A stretch of DNA of 64,000 bases from Raffaelea ambrosiae. Its lineage: Eukaryota; Ascomycota; Sordariomycetes; Ophiostomatales; Ophiostomataceae. Where the stretch lies: positions 4,613,869 through 4,677,868 of the forward strand of contig PCDI01000001.1 of NCBI GenBank assembly GCA_002778195.1. Reading direction: 5' to 3'. The position numbers were made by a program, and so were the translations under genes. Shown here piece by piece: positions 32,701 through 44,519 of the stretch (position 1 is the stretch's first letter; every line of letters begins with the position of its first letter). Below the pieces are notes generated by a model. It was not told the origin of the DNA and ran no database searches. It saw only the letters and a program-made list of their open reading frames with translations.

Positions 32701-34600
32701 TGCAAAACAAAACCAAGCAGCACTTCGCTGGCGCGCCTAATACAAAGTAGTCAGTAGTTATGCCTCGAACCAGCACCTGGATCGCCCGGAGCATAACGGG
32801 GTTCGTCTTCCCAGAGAGCCCCCAACCCTTGGGCGGCCCCCGCTGTCAGCTAGTCCGTTTTCGGAGACTGGCCCTTGCGGGAGATGTCTCTCGTTTGGCG
32901 CCCCTCCTTCTCACGCCCGGTGGGCAGAGACATCCTGCGATCGGCCCTCCCCCTTTTCTGCCTGGGCTCGCGACCTGCCGATGCATTGTTCCTGTGCCTG
33001 CGGTGCCAACTGTCAAAGTCCATACTATTACATAGTACATAGTAGTATCTCACCACAGTCCTCGGCTGTGTGCCTTCTGTTCCTTCCATCCCCTCCCATT
33101 TATCCCCAGTTGTTTCGATCGGCCCTCCTACCCACTCTGCCTGCAACATGCGTGTGCTATTCAATGTACGACTACGTATCGCAGCCCATGTAGCCCATGT
33201 AGCCAATGCATGTCCATGTATCCTCTTTGGGATGCTGCTCAGGTACCCGGTACCCGTGACCATGCACCCATGCAAGACGCCCTGGCCGGAAAAGGTATCT
33301 GCTACCAGCGGGGAGCACGCAGCCTCTGTGACGATCAAGGCCCGAGCGCAAGAGGCACCTGCGCAGGCGGCCCCAGCTACTCATACGGTGAGTGCCGTTG
33401 GGTGTGCGTCGCCCGGGTGTTCTTGTGATGTCTCTTGCCAGTGGGCTCGCTGGTGGACAGGATGTCACACCAGCGAGATGAGCGCTGGGTCTACCTATGG
33501 AGCATTGCTACATATGTGTATGGTCTTACGGTGTGCCGTTGTAGGTCATAGTAGACGGTAGTAGACAGTGCACCAGTGGGCGGTTGTCGACCGTCTGTGG
33601 TTCTGCTTTCTTTTTCCCCTTTTTTGCTTTCTTTTTCGTCGGTTTTTTTTTTTCGTCCTTGCGTCTGGGTGGCCACTTTTTTTGTGGTTCACTCTCTCAC
33701 AGGCTGAGCAAATCGCCCGTCCTTCGCCTAGGAGAGCAGGCACTAGGGCCGCTAACCGTGGAGAGCAGTAATACTACTATGTGTGTACTATGTATCTTAC
33801 AATCAAATCCAAGAAGCCAGAAAAGACCAAGAATGGCCAGACATTCCCTTCCCCATTGACTCCTAATAGCAGCCACCACTTTACGAACATATTGCTTATC
33901 CCACTATTAACCCCCCCCCATTCTTCCTATCCCTAGCCAGGCCCTGGCTATTGGGATGGTGTCTTTTTTTGGCCCGGTCCTGCTGTAGCGGCCGCGCTAG
34001 CTCAGGCGGCTGCCCCGTAAAAGGGTGCACGCCCGCCTATAGGATCCATCTTGGCTGGGTCTTTCTTTCTTGTCCCTGGGTGGCCCCCTTCTTTCTGCAA
34101 ACGCATGCCTGGGACTGTGCATTGTTCGTGCCTGTGTGCAGGTTTCGAATGAAAATCACCGGTGCTGGCTGGGATCCGGCAGAAGGGGTGTGCGTGCGCG
34201 CGCGCGCGCGCGTATGTGCGTAAACTACTATGTACTATACATAGTAGAAGCTTGTGTGCGTCTGAGAATGTCTGTGATAGCTCTTACGGGGTCTGTGAGT
34301 CTCAGTCTCCGTGTCTGTTTATATGTTGTGTCCGTTGTGCCGAATATGCAAGGAAGGCCTGTGAGTTGGCGTTGCTGCGAGCTGATGTTGGCTGCGCTAC
34401 CTGGGGCCTGCATTCCCTGCATTGGTCGCGGTGTGCTGGCTGCCCAGGTGCACCTGCATGCAGCTGGAAGAACCCAGCCAGAGCCTGCCCAGCCGGCAGT
34501 ACGAGTGTTGCCGTGTCGTATTGTTAGCTGCTCGTAAGATACAAGGTATCAGTTGGTGTGCCTGCAAAGAGCTCCTCTCATATTATTCACTGCCGCAAGG
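29783..34600. other. Gene-free stretch upstream of G-alpha
   Basis: About 4.8 kb in which no frame shows codon bias, domain motifs or convincing splice structure. It holds two exact GTACGAGTACACAGG copies (30461-30475, 30533-30547), a 9-bp GAGACRATG-type tandem (31642-31687), two exact 16-bp GTACTATGTATCTTAC copies (32654-32669, 33785-33800), homopolymer runs and a GC alternating tract at 34195-34212. A non-coding transcript or distal regulatory DNA cannot be excluded. Confidence 0.55.
34195..34212. repeat. Alternating (GC)n tract
   Basis: A pure CG/GC alternation of about 18 bp inside a longer purine-pyrimidine alternating stretch (about 34188-34218), a sequence type able to adopt Z-DNA. 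About 1.5 kb upstream of the G-alpha start. Confidence 0.85.
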
Positions 34601-35681
34601 CCACCAGACAGGCCACCACCCCTAGCTCGCTCAGCCCAGTCGTTCCTTCCCTTTATTGTTTTCCGGCGCTGTCTCACACTGTCTTTCCTTTTTCGATCGC
34701 CACCAATAATCTGCCTGTCCTGGCTGCCCTCCCCACCCGCTAATCCGCTTCCCGTTCGTGCTCTTCCCTCCCCTTCCCGCCGCGCCCTCACTCGCTCGAT
34801 CGCCCCTTCTTTCTTTGTTCCTCTCTCTCCTCTCACTCGCTCCTTCCCTGCTCTTTCTCTCCCCTTCTTCCCGTCGAGCGAGCCCACCCACCCCAGCCTC
34901 TCTCTAGTTCCCTAGTCCCAAATCTTCCTTCGTCTCTCTTTTTTTTCGCGCCTCTTTACTCGTACTAAACCGTTTTCCCTATTTTTTTTTTTTACCTCTC
35001 TCTATTTTTCCTATTTTCCAACTCCCATTTTCCACCCATTTTCTGCTCCTTTATTTTTTTTTCCTCCCTCTCCCTCCTTCTTTGTCCTGTTTTCACGACA
35101 TTACCACAGTCGCTACAATCCCTCCCTCGCCACCTCGAGCGACATTAATCAGAACCCATCGAGAAAGAAACAAAACAAAACAGAAAAGAGCGGGAAAAAA
35201 AGAGATCAAGATCAAGAAAACAGATCAACATACGAGAAACGACCTGACGGGTATGCTAAACCCCCTATTGCTGCCAGCGTGCTCCTGTCACTTTTCCCAG
35301 TCAGGAGACCCCTCGCGCGCCGAAAAGTGCCTTGCCCAAATCCCCCTTCTTTCCGACCGACATGACGATACTCGTCGCCCAATGAGCCCTTGTCCCTTTG
35401 GTCCTTGTTCCTGCATCAATCATCCTTCCTCTCGCCGGTGTCTTTCGCATTTTACTTTTCCCATCACCTTTTTTAAATTACGCGCATTTGTCATCTCCAA
35501 CCAAGATCAGAAAGCGTACTTTAGAACAATTGATCACTAACCTCGAGCCCTTCTCTCGCCTTTCAGATCCTACCGCGAACCGTTACTGTTTTTCGCCTTT
35601 TCCCAACGTCCAACGAGGACCATCAATCCTTTCCTTGTTCCCACATAAGCCTAGCGCGCGAGCGACAGCCAATTCGTCAAA
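34601..35681 (+). promoter_or_regulatory. Pyrimidine-rich promoter/leader of the G-alpha gene with a candidate 5'UTR intron
   Basis: About 1 kb of strongly CT-rich sequence precedes the start codon. A candidate untranslated-region intron runs from GTATGC at 35251 to an acceptor CTTTCAG ending at 35566, with an ACTAAC branch sequence at 35535-35540. Short upstream ATG frames are present. The donor choice is uncertain; the branch and acceptor are good matches. Confidence 0.45.
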
Positions 35682-37251
35682 ATGGGTTGCGGAATGAGTG
35701 TGGAGGAGAAGGAGGGCAAGGCCCGGAACGAGGAGATTGAGAACCAGCTCAAGCGCGACCGGATGCAGCAGCGGAATGAGATCAAGATGCTTCTTCTGGG
35801 TATGTGAACTGCGTGGAGATGGAAATGGGAATGGAAAGGAACACAGGAAGCTGGAAAGCAAGCGGAAATTACGGAGAGCATGACAACCATGGCGAGCAAA
35901 CAAAGGCCAGCAGAGCAACGGCTCTGCTATTTGCTGCTTTTTGCTGCTTTCGGCTACGGGTTCTGCTCTGCAAGATCTGTCCATGCTTTTCAGCTTTCCC
36001 TATGGATGACCATTCTGCATCTCGTGTGCGTCTTGTGCACGCCTCTGTGGACATCTCGCTAACCCCCCCCCAACAGGTGCCGGTGAATCCGGAAAGTCTA
36101 CCATTCTCAAGCAGATGAAGCTCATCCACGAGGGCGGCTACTCGCGTGACGAGCGCGAATCCTTCAAGGAAATCATCTTCAGCAACACCGTCCAGTCCAT
36201 GCGCGTCATCCTCGAGGCCATGGAGTCGCTCGAGCTGCCCCTGGAGGACCAGCGCATGGAGTACCACGTCCAGACCATCTTCATGCAGCCCGCCCAGATT
36301 GAGGGCGACGTCCTGCCACCCGAGGTCGGCAACGCCATCGAGGCTCTGTGGAAGGACCGCGGTGTCCAGGACTGCTTCAAGCGGTCGCGCGAGTACCAGC
36401 TGAACGACTCGGCAAGATAGTGAGTTGGATCTTTCCCTCATCCCAGACCCCCCCTCCCTCATTGGTCCCCCCATTGGCCCCCATTCCAGCGGTTGCCTAT
36501 GCAATGCGGGCCCACACAATGCGACTGGCACGAAACTAACACACGCACAGCTACTTTGACAACATTGCCCGCATCGCTGCCCCCGACTACATGCCCGACG
36601 ACCAGGATGTCCTGCGGTCCCGTGTGAAGACGACCGGTATCACCGAGACGACCTTCATCATCGGCGACCTCACCTACCGCATGTTCGACGTCGGCGGCCA
36701 GCGCTCTGAGCGCAAGAAGTGGATCCATTGCTTCGAGAACGTCACCACCATCCTCTTCCTCGTTGCCATTTCCGAGTACGACCAGCTGCTGTTCGAGGAC
36801 GAGACCGTCAACCGTATGCAGGAGGCCCTGACTCTGTTCGACTCCATCTGCAACTCTCGGTGGTTCATCAAGACGTCGATAATCCTGTTCCTGAACAAGA
36901 TCGACCGCTTCAAGGAGAAGCTGCCCATCAGCCCCATGAAGAACTACTTCCCCGACTACGAGGGCGGCGACGACTATGCCGCAGCCTGCGACTACATCCT
37001 CAACCGCTTCGTCAACCTGAACCAACACGAGACCAAGCAGATCTACACGCATTTCACCTGCGCAACAGATACGACGCAAATCCGCTTCGTCATGGCGGCT
37101 GTCAATGGTATGTTTGAACCAGTCGAGTCTTGCAGCGCAAAGAGCGCAAAGAGCGCAAACTGCTGCTGTATCTCCCCAATGCTCTCCCCAATACTAACAA
37201 CACACAGACATCATCATCCAGGAGAACCTGCGTCTCTGCGGTTTGATCTAA
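35682..37251 (+). CDS. gna-1: G protein alpha subunit, group I (GNA-1-like, Gi class)
   Basis: Plasma-membrane GTPase coupling seven-helix receptors to cAMP and MAPK signalling in growth, mating and, in pathogens, virulence. Four exons: 35682-35799, 36077-36419, 36551-37107 and 37208-37251; introns of 277, 131 and 100 nt; 353 aa, the standard length. N-terminal MGCG provides an N-myristoylation Gly2 and a palmitoylation Cys3. The P-loop GAGESGKST (residues 40-48) is formed across the first splice junction. The switch Arg region is RSRVKTTGI, followed by DVGGQ (about 200-204), NKID (about 269-272) and TCAT near 324. It ends CGLI, carrying the Cys four from the end that is ADP-ribosylated by pertussis toxin in Gi proteins. 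All splice joins restore conserved sequence, so the model is very secure. Confidence 0.96.
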
Positions 37252-38754
37252 ACTCGCATCTAGCTGCTTTCCAGACGTTGCCTAGATTTTCCCCCACATT
37301 CTTTTTTTCCATTCTCTCTACACGACATCCGCGCATTTCAACTTTATACCCGAAAGACGGTCGATGGGCTGAACACGAGTTTCTTCCGAGAGTCCTTGAT
37401 GAATGCTGGCAGCGACCCCGGTCTGGTCTCATGACAACACTATTGTCATCTGCATTCGCATCTGCATCAGCTCTGTTTCACATCAACCATATCTTTCCTT
37501 TGCCGACATGCCATCCCTTCAACATACGAGAACGGTCATATTCTCCTGCCACGATTACTTTACACCCACCCGTACACGTGTACCTCATATATTAACCTTA
37601 TTACTTTTTTATTCCGTATTACGACCCTGATCTTTGGAACGCCTTCATTTCCTTGCTGTTTTATTTTGTCATCTTTGTGTTATTTCTGTTATGGGGCGAG
37701 TTGCTTTATTTATCTGTCCAGTTATTTATTCAGGCTTTTCTTTTCTCAACTTTGTTCACTATGTTCTTTAAAATTTCTCTTTTTTTTTGTCTTGCCTTTT
37801 GGTTTAGTTCCATATTTACTTTTTCAAACAAACATATGGGAGAGGATGGAGACCGAAGAAGAGAGCAGGAAAGAAAAATGCGTGTGTGAAAGACTTGTCA
37901 ATTTTCCTGGGGTGCGAATGGAAGACGACGCCCCTTTGTGAAGTGTCCTGTTTTATATGGAACGAACAAACAACCAAAAAAAAATTTGTACCACAAAAAA
38001 AAGAAGCAAAACCCGGTCTATTCCTCCCTTCTTTATATGAGAACTGAGAGAGTGAGAGGCGAGAAAGAAGAAATTGGCGACTGTGACGACGGAACTTTCC
38101 TGTGTCCATTTTTTCTTTCCTTTATATTATTATATCCTTGCTTTCCCTATTTAGCGTGATTGGGCGAAATAGGAGCAGGCTCAAGCTTACGTCTGTTGTA
38201 ATCACGAACACCGGCTTTTTCACCATGAATTCAAATCTTATGGCCTTTTTTTTTCATATTGTCATATTGTCTGTCGTGTGAACAGAGCCCGTCTGGATGG
38301 ACTTGCCAGTCAGTGATTTAAGCACTGTTTCCGAGACATGGTTACGCAACACACAAGAACTATGTGTGTTCGCTGCCATAACCAAATATGCTGTATGTGT
38401 ACATCAAACCCCAAGACTTATCCGTACACTCTCATGCCACTACCCGTCCATCTTGTCATATGCCCCTTTTTTGGTCATTCCATGATTCTTCCATTGGACA
38501 AGCCCGTCCAGTCCAGTAAAACCACACACCCCCCCCAAGAACGCCATGTTGTATGCACCGTAACTTATTTGGCCCCTTCCAGTCCCGCGGTGGTGATTCT
38601 GTCTGTGCCTTGGTATCAAATTGGGAAAACAAAACAAGAAACAGGAAAAAAAAAAAAACTCAAAGAAAAAAGAAACGGTTCAAATCCCCCACCCCAATAA
38701 TGTGTGTATATAAAGCCTCTTTTTCGTCTTCCTTTTTTTCTTCCCGCGTAGCTT
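37252..38754. other. Convergent intergenic: G-alpha and DUF3716 gene 3' ends
   Basis: 1.5 kb, AT-rich between about 37560 and 38270 with T-runs and A-runs. Probably a long G-alpha 3' untranslated region followed by spacer. No gene supported. Confidence 0.5.
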
Positions 38755-38944
38755 TCACGCTGCCCCGTCTGCTGACTGGCCATTGTTGAGCTGGCCCTCC
38801 TCTGCTATTGCTGCCTGCTGGGCTGGCGGAACGGCAGTGGCTTCTACGCCCTCCTGGTCCTGTTGTGGCTGCTGTGGCTGCTGTGGCTGTTTCTCTCCGT
38901 CGGCGGTGCTGTGGTGGCCATTGCTGCTTGTCGTGGTGGTGCCG

Positions 38945-38985
<41 letters not shown>

Positions 38986-41195
38986 CTCACTGCTTCCACC
39001 GCCGCCACCCTCCAGCCCTTCACTGTACCGGACAATCGCCAGCGCCAGCTGCTTGGCAGCAATCTCCACCAGCATCAGGTCCCGCGTCTGCCGGTCCGCG
39101 TTGCGCACCTCGGCCAGCGCCAGGTCAATGACCAGGCCAAGGGCCGAGGAGGGGGAGGAGGGGAGGCAGGAGGCAGGAGAAGAAGCGTAGTCCCCGTTGG
39201 TCGTGCTGGCGCCATTGGTGGCCGCAGCAGAAGCAGAAGCAGAGCCGTTGGCCTGCTGGGGCGGCTCCCCCGCAAGACCACCGGCCCCCAGGAGAGCCGC
39301 GGCCATCGGGAGGTTGCCCAGGCTGGTGGACGACGACGCTGGCAGCGACGACAGTGCGGACAGTGCGGACAGTGCGGACAAGGAAGGTGGCAAAGAAGAC
39401 GAAGAGGATGAAGACGCCGAAGACGGCGCTGCCGTCAGCGAGGAAAAGTACGCGCCCAGAGACGGCGGGAGGACGGGGTTGGCGACGCCAGGGGACGGGG
39501 ATGGCCGTTGCTGTCGCTGATGCTGATGCTGATGCTGTGGCAGAGGAGACAGGCCGGCCGTGGTGTAAGGTGCGTGCTGGTGATGGTGGTGATGGGCGCC
39601 CGTATGAAGATGGTGCCCCCCCGGTACAGGTGGCGGAGCCATGGATGGGTGCTGGTGCCGCTGCTGCTGCTGCTGTTGTTGTTGTTGTTGTTGTTGTTGT
39701 GCCGCCAGCTGTGGGTCAATGGCCATGCTGCCCACCGAACCGCCGCCTGGTGTCGGCGATGTATGCGATCCATGCAGATGGTGGTGGTGGTTCTGCAAGG
39801 GGTGCTGCTGTTGTTGTTGTTGTAGAGGAGCTTTAGCTTCTGTTTTTTTGTTAGTCAGGCTTACTCAAAGTCATATTTTTTTTTGGCTGGCGGGCGCGGA
39901 CGACGTGCTTCTCGACGTCGCCCTTGTTGGGCAGGCCGCGATCGTAGTATACTCTCCAGGGGAGGGGGGGGCCTACCGTGAAAAGAACACCGCGCCCCCG
40001 ACGCGTTGAACCAGCAGTTCGCACAGCTCCCGCACATCTGCCCGTCCACCACCACACACGCCGTCCACGGCCCGTGGCCCTTGTGGCAGTTCTTGCACGG
40101 GCCGCGTCGATGGACACCACTGCCACTACCACTACTAGTAGCGGTCACCTCGTCGCCCGCAATGTGCGCAAACAGGGCCTCGACGTTGCTCCGGCGCGCC
40201 AGGTTGAGCTGCTGCTCGGGGCGGCGCTGCTGGGCCAGGCGCAGCCCGGGGGCGCGGGCGAGCCGCTTGGCCAGCGCGCTCTCGACGGAGAGGTGGTCGT
40301 AGCCCGAGGCGCGGGCCATCTGGTCTGTCGTGGGCGGGGTGGCGGGCTTGTCGGTCGGGAGCACCTGCGCCTGTGCCGGCTGCGGCGGTCTTCTCCCATG
40401 GGCAGCAGGGCCCGGCTGCATGGATGGCGCGCCGTAATCATTGGCCAATGCTGCTGGTGCCGGTCCCCCCGCACCATTCGGCGACGAGGCCGAAGACCCA
40501 GACAGCTGCGAGGCCGATGCGGCGGCGGCCACAGCGGCTGCTGCCGCGGCTGCCGTGGCCGCCGCGGTCAGGTGCATGTTCACAGCCTCTGCGTGGCTGC
40601 TGCTGCTGTTGTTGGCCGCAGCAGACGCATCGCCGCCCGGATCCACGATGCTGCTGGCCATGCCTGGATCGTCCATGACGTCCATGCTGCTGCTGTCGTC
40701 CACGTTGCTTGTATGCACTACCGCGTCTTCTGCGCTGCTGCTGACTGCTGCTTCCTCTTCGTCGCCGCCTCCCAGGTCCAGCATCTCGTCGTCCTCATCG
40801 TCGGCTTCGCCGTCACCGTCTTCGTTGTTGTGGTTGCTGTTGCTGCTGGCGACAGCTACTGCGGCGATCGCCGCCGCCGCCGCTGCCTCGGCCTCGGCCT
40901 CAGCTTGTGCCACTCCGATCGGCCCGTCGAGAACGCTGTCGTGCTGTCCTTGTTCCTGTTGTTGTTGCGCAGCCCGCGCCTGCTCCTGCTCCTGCTGCTG
41001 CTCGCTCAGCGCCTGCTCCACCGCCAGGGCTTGCCGATTGGCGGCGATTGCTGCGGCCGTCGCGGTTGCACCGTGTGCCGTTGTCGCTGCTGCTGTCGTG
41101 GTCGTCGCGCGCCGGGATTGCGCAGCTGCCGAGCCCGTCGGCTTGGTGACCTTGTTGGGGCGGCCCCCTCGTGGATAGCGGATGATGCCGGTCAT
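38755..41195 (-). CDS. Cys-rich DUF3716-type protein with extensive Gln/Asn/Ala low complexity
   Basis: Two exons on the minus strand, 41195-39977 and 39839-38755, with a 137-nt intron (CTGACTAAC branch, AACAG acceptor); 767 aa. The recognisable part is a compact Cys cluster at the end of exon 1 (C-x2-C-x9-C-x7-C-x2-C-x2-C-x8-C; about residues 365-407, including CGSCANCWFNASGARC), completed to CSFHE by the splice. This matches the fungal DUF3716 pattern and may bind zinc (inference). An acidic Asp/Glu stretch, poly-Ala and poly-Gln runs precede it. Poly-His, poly-Gln, poly-Asn and Ser runs follow. A helix-like segment (VIDLALAEVRNADRQTRDLM...ALAIVRYSEGL) near the C-terminus resembles the tail seen in such proteins. 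The N-terminal RGGRPNK is weakly AT-hook-like. A nuclear regulatory role is possible but unproven. Confidence 0.75.
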
Positions 41196-42347
41196 GGCTG
41201 TGCCAGGAGAGAGAGGGTGGGTGTGTGTTTGTGCAAGGTCGCGCTGAAAAGAGAAAAAAAGAAAAGTTTCGAAAGTCTGGGAAAGGAGGGCAAGGCTCTG
41301 GTCGCCGGCTGCCTTTTATGGGTATTCGACGGTGTCTCTCTCTCTTGTCGCCTCACGTCTGCGACGTCTGACCCGTGCAGCTGGCAGAGACGGACCTTCC
41401 CTCTTTCCCTCCAGAGATGGAAAAGAAAAAAAAAGAAAAAAAGAGGGCAAAAAAAAGAAAGAATCAAGGCTCTGCGCCGATTGCGCCAGGATTGTCGGGC
41501 CTCGCGTTCGCGATGCGTCGAGGGCTCGCGGATGGGTTGGCTTGGAAGAGAGATAGCTGCTCGTTTGTCGTTGTGGGAGGGGAGTGGTGGAAAAGGTGAG
41601 ACAGCTGGCGGCAGCTGGTAAAAATAGAGAGGGAGAGAGAGAGAGGGGGGGGGGNGAAGAGGCGTATTACAAAACGCTGCTCAGAAGGGAAGAGCCATTG
41701 AGAGAAAATCGTTAGTTAGCGCGGGTTGGAGCCGCCGGCCCAGAAACAATGGGCAGTGGGCGTATCTTACTATGTACCTGGAGCAGCGCTATGACTTAGC
41801 GGGCAGCCATTCCGATGGTGGTATTTCATAGGAGCTAACTAGTTACGTCTTCCGCGCTGGAGACTGCCTCGGGGGGGAGGCGGCACATCTTACAGGGGAT
41901 GCGACGGCATGGGATTCGCCAATGGCCATTTTGCACAGACCAGCCCAGTTGGCCTGCATCTATCGTATTGTCTGCACCATCCCCTGCAGCAAACAAGGTG
42001 CAACTTGCATGAGTCACCCATGCATATTGTATAACAGATACAAGTGCAGGCCAGAGAATTTGTTCATGCTATAGAACCAGCGCAAAGTGACCTTCCAAAA
42101 TTCCAGGAAACAGTTCCAGAATTCAGTTCCAGAATTCAGTTCCAGAATTCAGTTCCAGAATTCAGTTCTAGAATTCAGCTTCGAAGATTGGTATCTGGTC
42201 ATATACACCCATGACCAAGTTGCGAGTGTTCTTTTGTTGCCTGTATAGACCGTTGCTCATAAAAAAAGTCCAAAAATCGCAACCACTCTTGCAACCCGTA
42301 GATGTTCCTCTAGTAATCAAAACTCATGGGGCTTTTTTCGTTTGCGA
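41196..42347. other. Intergenic: DUF3716 gene promoter and CDC123 3' region
   Basis: 1.15 kb. Contains a GA/G-rich stretch with a single undetermined base at 41655 in a G-run, TATCTTAC and TACTATGTAC motifs at about 41763-41776, and the 13-bp array at 42111-42175. No gene supported. Confidence 0.5.
42111..42175. repeat. 13-bp tandem array with TTCCAGAA cores
   Basis: Five contiguous units CAGTTCCAGAATT (the fifth has CTAG for CCAG). Each unit has TTC-NN-GAA, the two-subsite half of a heat-shock element. It lies about 0.9 kb upstream of the DUF3716 gene start and 170 bp past the CDC123 stop. Confidence 0.95.
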
Positions 42348-43883
42348 TCATTGCCGTTCCCTCCGCGCTGTGATCTGCTGCCACTGCTGCAAAAACTCCC
42401 GCATCCCGCCGTCGCCCGCCATGCTCGCGTCCACCACATCCCTCGGCAGCTTATGCGCCGAGTACGGCGCCGACGAGAAATTGGCCGCCGCCGGGTCGTC
42501 CTTGTCGATGATCCGGAATTCGGGCACGTAGTCTTCGTCCTCCTCCTCAGAGCCATTGTCGTCGTCCTCATCGTCCTCCTCCTCAGAGTCCTCCTCCTCT
42601 TCATACGTCCCCGCCTCGCCTTCGCCCACCATCCCCAGGAACGGCTTCGGAATCTTGAGATCCAGTAGCTCCTTCCACGTAAACAGCAGCGTGTCCGTCC
42701 GCGGCGCCCACGGGTTGATGTCGATCAGCCGCGCCCACGACAGCCGGCTGGTGTCCCGCCGCCGGATCTCCCGGACACCAAACTCGTCCACTATCCCTTC
42801 TGCTTCTTCGCCATCGTCGCCATCATTGTCATCGTCCTCGTTATCCCCCACCTCGTGCTTCTCCTTTTGCGGAATGTAAATGTCAAACGAGTAGTTGCCC
42901 GCCGGGAAGCGGAACTGCAGCGTGCTGTGGAACAGTGTCCGCGCCCGGGCCACAATGGTCTCGCGCAGACCGTGCATGTAGGGGTAGTACCGCAGGTCGC
43001 GGGGGGTAATGGCCACGAGGTTGCGGTGCTTGACAAAGCAGCGGAACTCGAGCGGCGTGTGGATTTCAAAATAGGCACGGAGGACCAGCACGGGGTTGAA
43101 GCCGAGCGGCGGGCTACTGGATGACGCAGAAGGGTCGGTATGTTGGGACTGGGACTGCTGCTGCTGCTGCTGCCGACCCGGCGTACACCCGTCGAACGCG
43201 TGCTCGAGATCGTGGCTCACAAAGCTGGACCCCTTGAGCAGCAGATAGATGTCGTCTGGCGTCTGGCACTTCATGGTGTTGTGCAGCAGGTACGTGGCGT
43301 CCTGCGGCGCCGACCAGTTGAGCTTGGGCGCCACGGCACCGCCCAGAGCCTTGATCTCGTCCTTGATGCGCTGGTGCAGCTCGGGGAAACGCTTGTTGGG
43401 CGGCACGCGGATCGACGCGGGTGGATTGTCCTCTTCATCATCACTGCGATCCCCGCCATCGTCGCTGTTGTCGTCGTCGTCGTCGCTGTATGCTGCTGCG
43501 TACTGCTTCTGTTCGTCCGTCAAGAAGTGCTTCATCGTCGGGTTGGTCGGCTCCCAGTCGTCGTCGTCTCCATCCTCGCCATTGCCGTTGCCCTCATCGC
43601 TGAGGACGATGCTGTCTTCGCGGAGGTACTCAATGAACGCGGGCGGCACCGGGATGATCTTGGACTTGATGCACACTTTGCGGAATCTGGTGTGATGGTG
43701 GTGGTGGGGTTAGTTTGGTAGACGGGAATCTTTGCCGTGCAGGACCATCGCTCACTTTGGGAACCAGTAGTCATAGGAACACCAGAGAATATGATCCCTG
43801 CTGACCGGTGGGAACTCAGCTTCGCCGCTGTCGGCCACAGTAGCCCCCGTGGGTGGTGGCTCTGGTACAGAGAATTCGGGCAT
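42348..43883 (-). CDS. CDC123: Cdc123 (D123 family), eIF2 assembly factor
   Basis: ATP-grasp-like cytosolic protein that promotes joining of eIF2 alpha and gamma subunits and thereby translation initiation and cell-cycle entry. Two exons on the minus strand, 43883-43756 and 43686-42348, with a 69-nt intron; the splice restores DYWFPKFRKVCIKSKIIP. 488 aa. D123 hallmarks: WSAPQDATYL, SSFVSHDL, FEIHTPLEFRCFV, ITPRDLRYYPY, SYDIYIP-type block (YSFDIYIPQ), and the metal/ATP-binding LIDINPWAPRTDTLLFTWKE. Several Asp/Glu-rich insertions (after WFPKF..., before the INPW block, and near the C-terminus) lengthen it relative to the yeast protein (about 360 aa). The start at 43883 gives the usual MPEF-type short N-terminus. 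Confidence 0.92.
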
Positions 43884-44519
43884 ATTGATGTAGATGAAGG
43901 TTGGGATTGGGGATGGAGACCAGAGCGGCAGGATAAGCAAAACAAAAGTTGCACATGAAGGTTGCGATTGGAGGCGAAGAGTCCAAATAGGTAGTTAGAA
44001 TAGACAAAAAGGTATTGGTTTGCGAAAGAAAAGCAAGAAACCAAAACCACAAAAAGACGGAAGAACCTTCTTTTTATATTATATTTGTGTTTCAAATCTC
44101 ACAAATCACAAAGTTGAACAATGGGGGCGGCAAGAGTGGAAGGGTGCGGCGACCTGCAGAAGAGAGAGCATGAATTATTATGAGTCAAAACACTTGCAAG
44201 GTCAAACATGAATGGTGTAGGTTACTTCCCCCGCGATGAACGAATGGCTTGAGCTCCCACCAATCTAAGTTTTTCTGCCGTGACAAATGCGCCGCAGCCT
44301 TGTCCATACCCAGCTCACCGCCTTCTGTTTTAGGGGTGCAGAAGTCCAACCGCCTTTGCAGAGAAAAGTGGACCTTCCAAAGTCGCCTTGCATAAAGTCG
44401 CCTCACAACAACACAGCTCTTCCTCTCGACACACACACACACAGAGAGAGACTCTCACTCTCTCCCCTTTTTGCTCTTTCTCACACCCTCTCGCTCACCC
44501 TCACCCACCCACTCCTACA
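43884..44519. other. Divergent promoter region CDC123 / CWC21
   Basis: 636 bp between diverging starts. A CA/GA and CT-rich stretch (44420-44515) directly precedes the CWC21 ATG. No gene supported. Confidence 0.5.

Noticed and set aside
39978..41621. 547-codon plus-strand frame over the DUF3716 gene
   Set aside because: Arg-rich antisense artefact of repeat-rich coding DNA; it ends in simple purine repeats.
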